Below, piece by piece: positions 1 through 8,450 of a stretch of 64,000 nucleotides of DNA. This DNA comes from UBA7330 sp043554545. Its GTDB lineage: Bacteria > Bacteroidota > Bacteroidia > Cytophagales > Cyclobacteriaceae. Below the pieces are notes generated by a model. The model did no database searches and was not told the origin of the DNA. It saw nothing but the letters and a program-made list of their open reading frames with translations. Location: assembly GCA_043554545.1 (NCBI GenBank), contig CP121337.1, forward strand, positions 1-64,000. Reading direction: 5' to 3'. Within the stretch, counting starts at the first letter, position 1. Each line of letters begins with the position of its first letter. Both the position numbers and the translations under genes were made by a program.

Positions 1-212
1 AGTAAAAATACCAGAGCGATGATATAAAACCTGATATTAAAAACACTCCACGCAGCGTTGACAGGGTCCTCACCTGATTCATATGTAGTATTTTTTTCTT
101 CATTTGGCCTGACCGGCCGCAATAATTTTCCAACAAAAAGTGTCACCATCAGGAATGAGATACCACCAATGATGAAAAGTAAGATCACGCCGAATCCTGA
201 GACACTGTCCAT
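1..212 (-). CDS. nuoA: NADH-quinone oxidoreductase subunit A (partial)
   Basis: This is the N-terminal 70 residues of a Complex I subunit A, a membrane subunit of the proton-pumping NADH:quinone oxidoreductase. The translation begins MDSVSGFGVILLFIIGG, giving a first transmembrane helix, and continues into the family hallmark loop with YESGEDPVNAAW followed by FNIRFYIIALVFL at the window edge. The ATG at 212 is preceded in frame by a stop, so the start is well supported. The gene runs off the left end, so its C-terminus and the rest of the nuo operon are not visible. It lies 20 bases downstream of the LON-domain gene on the same strand and may be co-transcribed with it. Confidence 0.9.
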   Translation of the reverse strand, partial: MDSVSGFGVILLFIIGGISFLMVTLFVGKLLRPVRPNEEKNTTYESGEDPVNAAWSVFNIRFYIIALVFL

Positions 213-232
213 GAGCGCAAATTAAACAATAC

Positions 233-859
233 TTAGAATTTTAAAGGGTCGAGATGTTTGAAGTGGCCATTCATTTTGATTTTTTCTCGTGCCTTTTCAG
301 CTCTTTCCAGCATGGGAATGATTTTGTTTAGGTGATCCAGAATAAATACCTGACGTTCGTGATGAGAAGTTAGCTGAAGTAATTGATACTCCTCATCTGG
401 CTTTAACCCAATTTTGTGAATAAAACTCCAAATGTTATCCTCCTGAATATTGACTTCCTCCTTCATTTGTAACCAGGTAAATAGTTCTCGGGATTTTTCC
501 AGTATTTTGAGTCTCAAAGATGGATCTTCGTCCTTTAAAATTTCTAATAATTCAATCTTACCGCCGGAATACATTTTTCCCATCCAGGGATTGTGAACCT
601 TGATTACCTTAAACTCCTGAATGCCTTCTGTTTTAATGTCCATCCTTCCATCATCATACTTTTTAGTTAGTTCAATAATTTTAACTTCTGTGCCGTATTC
701 CAGCTTGTTTTCGACGTGTGAAGGGATCCCAAAGGTGGAATGATTTTCCAGGCAGTCATTGACCAATTGCTTGTAACGAGGTTCAAACACATGAAGGTTG
801 AGCGGTTCTTTTGGGAAGACCACTAGGTTTAATGGGAAAAATGGAATTTCTTTAACCAT
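233..859 (-). CDS. LON substrate-binding domain protein
   Basis: A 208-residue protein consisting of the N-terminal (substrate-recognition) domain of Lon proteases without AAA+ or protease domains. It opens with IPFFPLNLVVFPKEPLNLHVFEPRYKQLV, the typical LON-domain beta strands, and the C-terminal half is helical. Stand-alone LON-domain proteins of about 200 residues are common in Bacteroidota; their role is not settled. I chose the ATG at 859 (MVKEIPFFP) because it fits family length. A GTG 81 bases upstream would add a non-conserved leader overlapping the divergent gene. Confidence 0.8.
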   Translation of the reverse strand: MVKEIPFFPLNLVVFPKEPLNLHVFEPRYKQLVNDCLENHSTFGIPSHVENKLEYGTEVKIIELTKKYDDGRMDIKTEGIQEFKVIKVHNPWMGKMYSGGKIELLEILKDEDPSLRLKILEKSRELFTWLQMKEEVNIQEDNIWSFIHKIGLKPDEEYQLLQLTSHHERQVFILDHLNKIIPMLERAEKAREKIKMNGHFKHLDPLKF

Positions 860-925
860 ACTTGGATAACAGTAAATGGTCTGCAGAGTTTTGATTTTCA
901 TCTGGAATTTTAATTTACCTTGGAT

Positions 926-1417
926 ATGAGCTATCGCCACACCGTGAGAGTGAAACAGGGAAGAATAATACCTTTATGGCTCAGGTTGATTCTTACAGTA
1001 GTTTTATTCTGTGGAATGCTGTTGGCTAATTTCTATTTGGAAGAAGATTTAGCCATTTTATGCTCAATCTTATTTGCCATGCCCATTTTCCCAATTTGGA
1101 ATGCTTATTATCTTTTGGAAGTTGATAATAAGGTCAAAGCATATCTCAATGGATACTGGGCTGCCGGAATTACCTGGGGCAAATGGAAGTCCTATCGTGA
1201 AATCAATGAAATAATTATACTAGGTCCTGAAAGCAGAAAGCCTAAAAACCGTAGGTCAGGCAAAAAAGCATTTGAAGCCTATCTTTCGACGGACGATGGA
1301 ACGAAGGTTTACTTATTGGGAAATGAATCAAAATCAAAATTGAAGGATAGAATGAAAATATTATATGAAAAACTACAGTCGAGCTCATATGATAAAACTT
1401 CAAAACATATCGAGTAG
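926..1417 (+). CDS. Hypothetical membrane protein with two TM helices
   Basis: I do not recognise this 163-residue protein. It has a short basic N-terminus, two closely spaced hydrophobic helices (roughly residues 18-36 and 44-65), and a soluble C-terminal part with alternating strands (INEIIILGP, TKVYLLGN) and a basic linker. The topology resembles the small two-TM proteins that end in a PH-like beta domain, but no motif proves this. Start: ATG at 926; a TTG two codons earlier (920) is possible. It is divergent from the LON-domain gene with only about 65 bases between start codons. Confidence 0.6.
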   Translation: MSYRHTVRVKQGRIIPLWLRLILTVVLFCGMLLANFYLEEDLAILCSILFAMPIFPIWNAYYLLEVDNKVKAYLNGYWAAGITWGKWKSYREINEIIILGPESRKPKNRRSGKKAFEAYLSTDDGTKVYLLGNESKSKLKDRMKILYEKLQSSSYDKTSKHIE

Positions 1418-1470
1418 ATTGCCTGTTTATTATATTTTTAGCCTATAAAACATTTTAATTCTCTGAACCC

Positions 1471-2574
1471 ATGAAAAATTTAGCCCTGATAGCTACATTC
1501 TTACTGTCCTACTCTTGTTTTGCTCAGAATGATTTTCCAGTTAATAAGTCTTTCAGTTCGGAAGTCATTACCAACGAGATTACACAACCTTGGGGGATTG
1601 ATTTTCTTCCGAACGGGGATATGTTAGTAACTGATAAATCCGGAAAAGTATATCGCGTGAAAAATGGTAAGGCGACTGAGATTTCGGGTGCTCCTGAAGT
1701 ATTATTTGACGGTCAGGGTGGATTGCTGGATATTACGGTACACCCCAATTATTCGGAAAACGGGTGGATTTATTTCTCATATGCCAAAGGAGGCAAGAAT
1801 AACAGTGAGGGTAAGGAATTGGCTACCACAGCTATTTCGAGGGCTAAATTGAAAGGGAATGCATTGACTGATATGCAGGAAGTGTTTGAAGCCCAGCCAT
1901 GGTCACTAAAAAGAGGGCATTATGGTTCAAGAATAGTTTTTGATAAAGATGGATACATGTTCTTTTCTGTAGGAGAGAGACAGAATAGGGATGAGAATCC
2001 ACAAACCTTAAGAAATCATTTGGGTAAAATACACCGCACTTTAGATGACGGGAGTGCTCCTGATGATAACCCATTCAGAAGCTCACCTATTGCAATGCCC
2101 ACCATATATTCCTATGGTCACAGAAACCCGCAGGGATTGGTAATCAGCCCTGACGGTACAATTTGGGAAGTTGAGCATGGACCAAAGGGTGGAGATGAAC
2201 TGAATATTATCCAACCCGGGAAAAATTATGGCTGGCCTGTAATATCCTATGGGATCAACTATAATGGAACATCTTTTACAGACATCACGGAAAAGGATGG
2301 AATGGTACAGCCAGAAAATTATTGGGTGCCATCTATTGCTCCTTGTGGGATGGAATTTGTTACATCAAAAAAATACGGAGATTTAGAAGGAGATATTTTA
2401 GTGGGCTCGTTAAAGTTTTCTTACCTGAACAGGTGTGTGATGGAGAACGGAAAAGTTGTGAAAGAAGAAAAACTTTTGGAGGGAATTGGCAGAGTAAGAG
2501 CCGTGGAACAAGCGCCTGACGGAACTATTTATGTAGGAGTAGAGAATGTTGGGATCCTAAAACTGGTGAGGTAA
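1471..2574 (+). CDS. PQQ-dependent sugar dehydrogenase, secreted (aldose sugar dehydrogenase/GSDH family)
   Basis: A six-bladed beta-propeller sugar dehydrogenase of the soluble aldose/glucose dehydrogenase (YliI-like) family, 367 residues, normal for the group. A signal peptide (MKNLALIATFLLSYSCFAQ) indicates periplasmic export. Family motifs are TQPWGIDFLPNGDMLVTDKSG, GLLDITVHPNY, HYGSRIVFDKDGYMFFSVGER, YGHRNPQGL (holding the catalytic His and Arg expected for PQQ enzymes), EHGPKGGDELNII and KNYGWPVISYG. Oxidation of an aldose with PQQ is inferred from the family; the substrate and electron acceptor are unknown. No PQQ biosynthesis gene is visible. Its stop codon abuts that of the convergent TerB-like gene with no spacer. 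Confidence 0.85.
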   Translation: MKNLALIATFLLSYSCFAQNDFPVNKSFSSEVITNEITQPWGIDFLPNGDMLVTDKSGKVYRVKNGKATEISGAPEVLFDGQGGLLDITVHPNYSENGWIYFSYAKGGKNNSEGKELATTAISRAKLKGNALTDMQEVFEAQPWSLKRGHYGSRIVFDKDGYMFFSVGERQNRDENPQTLRNHLGKIHRTLDDGSAPDDNPFRSSPIAMPTIYSYGHRNPQGLVISPDGTIWEVEHGPKGGDELNIIQPGKNYGWPVISYGINYNGTSFTDITEKDGMVQPENYWVPSIAPCGMEFVTSKKYGDLEGDILVGSLKFSYLNRCVMENGKVVKEEKLLEGIGRVRAVEQAPDGTIYVGVENVGILKLVR

Positions 2575-2964
2575 TTACCTTACCAGGAAAGGGAGTAAGC
2601 TTTCTTTCACTTCTTCTCTGTTGGCATTGTTTTTTTCTATAAGAAATGGTACAACTTCCGTTTTAAATCCCAGACTCGTCGCAATGTGTTTGGCAAAGTA
2701 GTCTTCAGAGCTTGTAACGACTTTATCTGCTAGTATCACCAGGATACAGTCCATCATAAATTCCATTTTATCATTAACAGTCATGGGAGTAAGGCTCTCA
2801 GTTGTGGGTGGGCTGTTAAATATCTCTTCAATTTCCTGTTCGGTGGCTCCGTATCTCTCACTGATTTTTTTGATCACCTCCTTCTCCTCCTCGGCAAAAT
2901 CCTCATCTACCATGGCGATTTTTACCATGATACTAAGCTGCTTCTTTTTCTGAAAGTCTAACAT
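2575..2964 (-). CDS. TerB-like helical protein
   Basis: A 129-residue all-helical protein resembling the TerB/tellurite-resistance family. The stretch KIAMVDEDFAEEEKEVIKKI carries the acidic metal-binding pattern of TerB domains (bulky-hydrophobic, A-x-D, D-F-x-x-E-E), followed by a second helical repeat (ILADKVVTSSEDYFAKHIA). The function of stand-alone TerB proteins is unclear; metal or phage-stress sensing has been proposed. I chose the ATG at 2964; an ATG at 3006 would add 14 residues. A TATCTTTT element just upstream of 3006 favours the shorter form. Longer readings would overlap the divergent phosphatase gene. Confidence 0.6.
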   Translation of the reverse strand: MLDFQKKKQLSIMVKIAMVDEDFAEEEKEVIKKISERYGATEQEIEEIFNSPPTTESLTPMTVNDKMEFMMDCILVILADKVVTSSEDYFAKHIATSLGFKTEVVPFLIEKNNANREEVKESLLPFLVR

Positions 2965-3054
2965 GCTACTAATATGATTAAAATCGCATAAAAAGTCATA
3001 TTCCATGTTGGAAAAGATACTTAATGAGGCCTTGATTGTCCATATTTGTTCAAA

Positions 3055-3561
3055 ATGAGTAAAAAGTGTGTCTTTCTTGACCGGGATGGAGTCATCAATG
3101 AGGATTCCCCCAACTATGTCTATCAACCTGAAAAATTTGAAATCATTGCAGGGGTGCCCGCTGCGATAGATGCTTTAAAGCGTTCAGATTATTTAGTAAT
3201 TGTCATAACCAATCAATCAGGAATAGCTAAGGGAATTTACACCAGAGACGACATGAGTGCTTGTCATGCAGTCATGCAAAAAACGCTTAAAAATCAGATT
3301 GACTCTATTTATTATGCGCCATTTCATGAGTCCGTTTCAAATTCCCTAAGCAGAAAACCGGGATCATTGATGTTTGAAAGAGCGCTAGCTAAATTTGACA
3401 TAGATCCTGTAAAGTCATGGATGATTGGTGATAAGGCGAGAGATATACTTCCTGCCAAATCATTGGGGATGAGAACCATTCAGGTGGGAGGTGTTGACGA
3501 AAATGTGGCTGATTATTCTACACCAGATTTGTTGGAAGCGTCCAGGGTTATACTTAGTTAA
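3055..3561 (+). CDS. gmhB: D-glycero-D-manno-heptose-1,7-bisphosphate phosphatase-like HAD phosphatase (GmhB family)
   Basis: A 168-residue HAD-IIIA phosphatase matching GmhB, which removes the C7 phosphate of heptose bisphosphate in ADP-heptose synthesis for LPS. Motif I FLDRDGVIN gives the nucleophile Asp and acid-base Asp, motif II is ITNQSG, and the end has MIGDKARDI. The Cys/His zinc loop of E. coli GmhB is not kept: the YYCPH equivalent reads YYAPFH, and the CDCRKP equivalent reads SLSRKP. It is therefore a zinc-free variant, or a related histidinol-phosphatase-type enzyme. ATG at 3055 is chosen over a TTG three codons upstream. The gene is not in a heptose operon here. Confidence 0.75.
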   Translation: MSKKCVFLDRDGVINEDSPNYVYQPEKFEIIAGVPAAIDALKRSDYLVIVITNQSGIAKGIYTRDDMSACHAVMQKTLKNQIDSIYYAPFHESVSNSLSRKPGSLMFERALAKFDIDPVKSWMIGDKARDILPAKSLGMRTIQVGGVDENVADYSTPDLLEASRVILS

Positions 3562-3940
3562 CTTCCTATACTATATTAAATTATTGTAAGGTAATCCACT
3601 TCAAATCATACTGATTTAGGCTGAGGAGCGATAGCATTTGGTATAAGAAAAGTTCTATATCAGCTGATTATGGCTATTTTTAGTGATTACTGGATGTCTC
3701 TAATGAATTTATTAAATGGGGTTGGTTAATGGTACATTTCCCAAATTATACAGTATTTACTATATTTAAGAAGTCTTAGTGACAACTTGAATGATTTGAA
3801 ATTCAATTGGTATTCTAAAAACTTCAAATATTTTTATTAGGGATGTAGTGGCTGCTATAAAACACTTTTAGAAGGTCTTTTTCCTAATTCTGTAGTAAAT
3901 TGTATTCGTATTTAATTTTAACCTCAACATTTATTCAAAA
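3562..3940. other. Intergenic region without recognisable gene
   Basis: About 380 AT-rich bases between the GmhB-like gene and the first Tat oxidoreductase. I see no ORF of note, no tRNA, no strong hairpin and no exact TAnnTTTG element. It presumably holds the promoter of the 3941 gene. Confidence 0.4.
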
Positions 3941-5362
3941 ATGACTTCAAAAAAGAAAAGCCAACATAAGTCAAGACGGGACTTTATCAAGAAGGTTGGT
4001 ATTGCGGGCTCAGCTTTCACAATTGTTCCACGATTTGTAATGGGAGGTCCTGGTCACGTTGCTCCCAGTGATACATTATACATTGCCGGTATTGGTGTAG
4101 GAGGTAAAGGTAGAGGTGACCTGGCGTCATTTTCTGAAAGCCCTGCAGCCAAGGTGGTATATCTCTGCGATGTTGATGAGGAAAGGGCCAAAGATTCTGT
4201 TAAAAGATTCCCTGACGCTAAATTTTTTACGGATTACAGGGAAATGCTCGACAAGGTTGATAAGGACATAGATGCGGTATCAGTTTCTACTCCTGACCAC
4301 TCTCATGCAGTAGCAGCACTCAATGCTATGAACAGGGGTAAACATGTCTATGTGCAAAAGCCTTTGACCTGGAGCATTGAAGAGTCCAGAATGCTTGCCC
4401 AAGCAGCAGAAAGAAATAAAGTAGTTACTCAAATGGGTAACCAGGGAGGGTCTGGTGATGGCGTAAGAGAAGCACAGGAGATTTATGATGCAGGACTTAT
4501 TGGAGAGGTTACTAAAGTAATCTCATGGACCAACCGACCTGTTTGGGCACAGGGAATTCCAAAGCCTACAGCGAAAGTTAAGGTTCCTAATGGGCTTGAT
4601 TATGATAAATGGCTCGGACCAGCTGCCTTTACACCTTATCAACCAGTCTACATTCCATTTGGATGGAGAGGATGGTATGAATTTGGAACAGGTGCCTTAG
4701 GTGATATGGCTTGTCATATGCTGGATCCTGCATTCCGTCTATTGCCGATTGATTATCCAACAGAGGTAGAATGTTCTGTGGCATCAATATATGAAGGTAG
4801 AGACGAACTTTATCTTCCTGATAGTTATCCTGCATCTTCATCGATACATTTTAAATTCCCGAGAGTTGGTGGAGGTCCGGATATTGACCTAAGCTGGTAT
4901 GACGGAGGTATTTTACCAGAACGTCCTGAAGAGCTAGGACCTACCGAGCCATTTGGTAACCGTGATGGTGGTATTTTGTTGATTGGTTCAAGAGGAAAAC
5001 TACTTACTGATTGCTATGGTGCAAATGCAAGACTTCTGCCTACAAAGCTCATGAGAAACCTGGAGGTAAAAGAAACGCTACCTAGAGTTCCTGAAGGACA
5101 TTATGTTCAGTGGGTAAATGCTTGTATTGCCGGTTATGAAGATGGAGTAACAAGTTCACCATTTAGTTATGCAGGTCCATTTACGGAAGCAATCCTATTG
5201 GGTTCATTGGCACTTCGTTCTTTCCAAACCAAAGATGATCAAGGCCGATTTACTGGTCGTAAGAAATTACTTTGGGATGCTAAAAACATGACTGTCACAA
5301 ACCATGATGATTCAAATCAATATGTCAAGCGAAATTATCGCGATGGCTTTGAGTTGAGCTAA
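3941..5362 (+). CDS. Tat-exported Gfo/Idh/MocA family oxidoreductase
   Basis: A 473-residue NAD(P)-dependent oxidoreductase of the Gfo/Idh/MocA superfamily. The N-terminus has a twin-arginine signal (SRRDFIKKVGIAGSAF), so the folded, cofactor-loaded enzyme should be exported by Tat. A Rossmann fold follows (IAGIGVGGKGRGDL, VVYLCDVDEERA), then the family YVQKPLTWSIEE motif with the conserved Lys near residue 145 (EKP in most relatives) and the C-terminal beta-sheet domain with GALGDMACHMLD. Substrates in this family are sugars or cyclitols; the exact one cannot be read. A hairpin terminator follows directly, so it is probably monocistronic. Confidence 0.88.
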   Translation: MTSKKKSQHKSRRDFIKKVGIAGSAFTIVPRFVMGGPGHVAPSDTLYIAGIGVGGKGRGDLASFSESPAAKVVYLCDVDEERAKDSVKRFPDAKFFTDYREMLDKVDKDIDAVSVSTPDHSHAVAALNAMNRGKHVYVQKPLTWSIEESRMLAQAAERNKVVTQMGNQGGSGDGVREAQEIYDAGLIGEVTKVISWTNRPVWAQGIPKPTAKVKVPNGLDYDKWLGPAAFTPYQPVYIPFGWRGWYEFGTGALGDMACHMLDPAFRLLPIDYPTEVECSVASIYEGRDELYLPDSYPASSSIHFKFPRVGGGPDIDLSWYDGGILPERPEELGPTEPFGNRDGGILLIGSRGKLLTDCYGANARLLPTKLMRNLEVKETLPRVPEGHYVQWVNACIAGYEDGVTSSPFSYAGPFTEAILLGSLALRSFQTKDDQGRFTGRKKLLWDAKNMTVTNHDDSNQYVKRNYRDGFELS

Positions 5363-5382
5363 ATTCATCAATCTAACTAATT

Positions 5383-5414
5383 AGGCTTGCTAAATATTTT
5401 GGCAAGCCTTTTTT
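5383..5414 (+). terminator. Rho-independent terminator
   Basis: AGGCTTGC (5383-5390) pairs with GCAAGCCT (5402-5409) and is followed by a T run. It lies 20 bases after the oxidoreductase stop codon. Confidence 0.85.
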
Positions 5415-5420
5415 ACGCTT

Positions 5421-5784
5421 TAATAAAACTGAAAAAACAGGAAAGGAAATTAAGTCTGCAGCATCGATATCAGGCTGAATAAGTCCCTAAAGAGCATTTA
5501 AAAACACTCGAACACGTAAAATTGTTCTTTCTGGGATGGTAAAAACAGGTGCATTAATTACCTTCGAGGCTGCGATAGGATTGATTTCCTCTGAAGAACA
5601 TTGTTTTGAAGGTGAAGTAGCCATTCCGCAGAATATCAGAAGTATTGATAGTGGAAGCATTTAGGTTAGATACTTAATATCCACGGAAGACTGATTATCT
5701 AGTGAATATTTTATAAATGGAATAGATACTTGGCTTGGTTAAACAACTGATCCTTGGGTGAAATACGATTGAAAACTAAACAAC
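5421..5784. other. Intergenic region with a short orphan reading frame
   Basis: About 360 bases between the two Gfo/Idh genes. One plus-strand frame stays open from about 5494 to a stop at 5662-5664; it contains an ATG at 5536 and reads MVKTGALITFEAAIGLISSE and so on (42 residues). Residues look protein-like but match nothing I know and have no signal peptide. It could be a gene remnant or chance. No terminator or tRNA is seen. Confidence 0.25.
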
Positions 5785-7197
5785 ATGGAAAACGAAAAAC
5801 AAGAATCTAACGAAGAAGAAAAGAAAGGTTCTTTTAACCTAAGTAGGAGGGACATTGTACAGGGATTGGCTTCGGTTCCTTTTCTCGGTCTTTTTGGTTG
5901 GTCATGGTCTAAAAAGGATGGACCAGAGGCTGCCAGTGGTCCGGTGATTGAAACTCCTAAGGAAGAGACAGGGAAAGAACTAAATGTAGCGATGCTGGGC
6001 ATGGGCGCTCAGGGCCAGGTATTACTAAATTCATGCCTCAGGATTCCTGGTCTTAAATTCCGGGCTGTCTGTGACATTTGGACTGACCTTAACCTAAAAC
6101 GAGCAGTCAATTTATTGACCAAATATGGTCACGAGGTAAATGGCTATGAAGATTATCAGGAAATGCTCGCCAATGAGAAGGATCTTGATGCTGTAATTAT
6201 TGCGACTCCTGATTTTATGCATGCAGAACATACCATCGCTTTTCTAGAGGCTGGTATCAATGTATACTGTGAAAAGGAGATGTCTAATACCATTGAAGGT
6301 GCCAAAAGTATGGTAGACGCTCAACGTAAAACGGGGAAGCTATTACAAATTGGCCACCAAAGAAGAAGTAATCCAAGATATATTCACTGTAAAAAGAAGC
6401 TTCTGGAAGAGGCAGATCTTTTAGGTAGAATCACAACCATCAATGGTCAGTGGAACAGAGGGGTTCAGCCAGATCTTGGTTGGCCAAAGAGATACGAAAT
6501 GTCTCAGGAGAAACTGGAAAAATATGGTTTCGAAACGATGCATGAATTTCGTAACTGGAGATGGTATAAGGGACTTGGTGGAGGACCGATCGTTGACCTT
6601 GGATCTCACCAGATAGATATTTACAATTGGTTTCTGGATAGTAAGCCTGTTTCCGTCATGGCCAGTGGAGGGGTAGATTACTATGACAAGGCTACCCATG
6701 AATGGTATGACAACATCATTGCTTTGTATGAGTATGAGACTGAGAAAGGTACTGTAAGGGCCTCTTATCAAACCATCACAACCAATAGCAGTCAGGGGTA
6801 TTTTGAGAAATTTATGGGTGACCAGGGAACACTCTCTATCTCTGAATCAGCAAACAAAAGTGGTGTATATCGTGAGGTATCCGGACCACCATGGGATGAG
6901 TGGGTAAATAAAGGTTACCTGTCAAAACCAGAAAAGAAAGATACACCTGCAGCTGAAGGTGCTGTGGTAGATGTGCGTGAAACAGCCAGTCCGGAGTCAC
7001 ATACAATTCCTGTTGAGCTGAATGATCCATACCATCAACCGCACTTGCAAAATTTCTTCGATGCAGTTCGTGGAAAGGGTGAGCTAAACTGTCCTGCGAT
7101 GGATGGTTATGAAACAGCAGTAACTGTACTTAAAGTTAATGAGGCTGTAGAAAAAGGAGCAACTGTAAAATTTAATCCTGATGAATATGTCATTTGA
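5785..7197 (+). CDS. Tat-exported Gfo/Idh/MocA family oxidoreductase (second paralogue)
   Basis: A 470-residue exported Gfo/Idh/MocA oxidoreductase. An acidic N-terminal extension precedes a Tat signal (LSRRDIVQGLASVPFLGLFG). The nucleotide-binding part has VAMLGMGAQGQVLL and VCDIWTD; the catalytic Lys is in INVYCEKEMSNTIEGA (here EKE replaces the usual EKP). GGGPIVDLGSHQIDIYNW is the substrate-domain signature. It is followed without a gap by a DoxX gene (overlap near 7187-7197) and then a discoidin-like gene, a gene order I associate with Bacteroidota. Oxidation of a glycan-derived sugar in the periplasm is likely; the direct electron partner may be the DoxX membrane protein, which is inference. 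Confidence 0.88.
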   Translation: MENEKQESNEEEKKGSFNLSRRDIVQGLASVPFLGLFGWSWSKKDGPEAASGPVIETPKEETGKELNVAMLGMGAQGQVLLNSCLRIPGLKFRAVCDIWTDLNLKRAVNLLTKYGHEVNGYEDYQEMLANEKDLDAVIIATPDFMHAEHTIAFLEAGINVYCEKEMSNTIEGAKSMVDAQRKTGKLLQIGHQRRSNPRYIHCKKKLLEEADLLGRITTINGQWNRGVQPDLGWPKRYEMSQEKLEKYGFETMHEFRNWRWYKGLGGGPIVDLGSHQIDIYNWFLDSKPVSVMASGGVDYYDKATHEWYDNIIALYEYETEKGTVRASYQTITTNSSQGYFEKFMGDQGTLSISESANKSGVYREVSGPPWDEWVNKGYLSKPEKKDTPAAEGAVVDVRETASPESHTIPVELNDPYHQPHLQNFFDAVRGKGELNCPAMDGYETAVTVLKVNEAVEKGATVKFNPDEYVI

Positions 7198-7684
7198 TAA
7201 GAACGAACAAACGATTGGTAATGGAGGTATTGTAGCATTAACCCTCCTGAGAATTTTTATTGGGTGGCACTTTCTTTATGAAGGGTTTTATAAGCTGGCT
7301 CAGGAATCATGGACCGCTAAAGGAGCACTTAACGGGTCTAAATGGATCATGAATGGTTTCTATTCCTGGATTGCGGATAGTCCTTCTATACTTTCCAATG
7401 TAGATGCATTGAATATGTATGGTCTGGTCATCCTGGGACTTGGACTTATTCTGGGTTTATTTACCAGGTGGGTTGCCATAGGAGGAGCATTCCTTTTATT
7501 TATGTTCTATTTGATAAATCCCCCATTACCAGGGCTCTATTACACTACTCCAACTGAGGGGCATTATTTAATTATCAATAAAAATTTGATAGAAATGATG
7601 GCATTGGTAGCAATTGCGTTCATTCCGACCGGTAAGTTTTTCGGTTTGGACAGGTTTTTGCATGCCTTTATGAAGAAAAACTAA
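7187..7684 (+). CDS. DoxX family membrane protein
   Basis: A 165-residue, four-helix integral membrane protein of the DoxX family. It starts with a hydrophilic tail and LTLLRIFIGWHFLYEGFYKL, the conserved first DoxX helix, followed by VILGLGLILGLFTRWVAIGGAFLLFMFYL and a last helix ending in FFGLDRFL. DoxX proteins are membrane subunits linked to quinone or thiol redox chemistry. The start overlaps the end of the upstream oxidoreductase: ATG at 7187, or an ATG two codons earlier at 7181. This overlap implies translational coupling and supports a joint role, such as passing electrons from the exported oxidoreductase. Confidence 0.85.
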   Translation: MSFDKNEQTIGNGGIVALTLLRIFIGWHFLYEGFYKLAQESWTAKGALNGSKWIMNGFYSWIADSPSILSNVDALNMYGLVILGLGLILGLFTRWVAIGGAFLLFMFYLINPPLPGLYYTTPTEGHYLIINKNLIEMMALVAIAFIPTGKFFGLDRFLHAFMKKN

Positions 7685-7707
7685 ATGTTAAATTGATTAT
7701 TACGAAA

Positions 7708-8364
7708 ATGAAGAAGTTAGTTTTAATTGTAGCTATAGCATTTGTGAGTTTAACTGCTCTTAATGCACAGCAAATGAAGCCGCTTGACCTGGAATTGCCA
7801 CAACCAATGTTTGTAGGTACTCCTCAGAATTTTGATGTTCCTAATCTGGAAAAACCAAAAGGGGGTGCACGTCCACCATTTTTGGCTCCTGCTGGAACAA
7901 AAAACGTTTCTTTAGGGAAGCCAGTAACAAGTTCTGATGATTTACCAATTATTGGGGAGATGGATCAGATCAATGATGGTGATAAGGATGCTGGTTATGG
8001 ATCGTTCGTTGAGCTAGGTCCGGACAAACAATGGGTAACAGTTGACCTGGAAGGTAAGCATACTATCTATGCGGTCATTGTGTGGCACTATCATCAGCAA
8101 GCAAGGGTTTACCTTGATGTAGTTGTACAAGTGTCTGATGATGCTAATTTTGGCTCAGGAGTAAAAACGATTTTCAACAACGATCATGATAATACCTCAG
8201 GATTTGGCGTTGGAAGTGACAAAAATTATGTTGAAACCAATGAAGGTCTTTTGATTGATGCAAAAGGTGTTCAAGGTCGATATGTAAGGTTTTACAGCAA
8301 CGGAAACACATACAATGACCTCAACCACTACGTAGAAGTTGAGGTTCAGGGTAAGCCACTATAA
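7708..8364 (+). CDS. Secreted discoidin (F5/8 type C)-like domain protein
   Basis: A 218-residue exported protein. The signal peptide is MKKLVLIVAIAFVSLTALNAQ. The mature part has a proline-rich N-terminal segment and then a galactose-binding-like fold: KPVTSSDDLPIIGEMDQIND, KQWVTVDLEGKHTIYAVIVWHYHQQ and QGRYVRFYSNGNTYNDLNHYVEVEVQG, which follow the discoidin pattern (Q-W-hydrophobic-D-L near the start, R-Y-h-R near the end). It is the third gene of the operon and may bind the carbohydrate that the oxidoreductase acts on. ATG at 7708 is chosen because a TTG at 7693 would only add a short non-signal leader. Confidence 0.75.
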   Translation: MKKLVLIVAIAFVSLTALNAQQMKPLDLELPQPMFVGTPQNFDVPNLEKPKGGARPPFLAPAGTKNVSLGKPVTSSDDLPIIGEMDQINDGDKDAGYGSFVELGPDKQWVTVDLEGKHTIYAVIVWHYHQQARVYLDVVVQVSDDANFGSGVKTIFNNDHDNTSGFGVGSDKNYVETNEGLLIDAKGVQGRYVRFYSNGNTYNDLNHYVEVEVQGKPL

Positions 8365-8385
8365 GGCTAAACATTAAAGTCTCCA

Positions 8386-8393
8386 TATATTTG
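8386..8393 (+). promoter_or_regulatory. -7 promoter element TATATTTG
   Basis: Exact match to the Bacteroidota TAnnTTTG -7 element, about 58 bases before the TTG start of the Agl23-like gene. It abuts the hairpin at 8393-8435, so transcription would begin inside the hairpin. Confidence 0.5.
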
Positions 8394-8444
8394 TGATCCT
8401 ACATGCCAAGGGGTACTCCCGGTAAGTAGGATCACATTTTTTTT
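8393..8444 (+). terminator. Rho-independent terminator of the oxidoreductase-DoxX-discoidin operon
   Basis: GTGATCCTAC (8393-8402) pairs perfectly with GTAGGATCAC (8426-8435), with a small GGG/CCC stem inside the loop, and is followed by a run of eight T. Confidence 0.85.
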
Positions 8445-8450
8445 ATAGCC

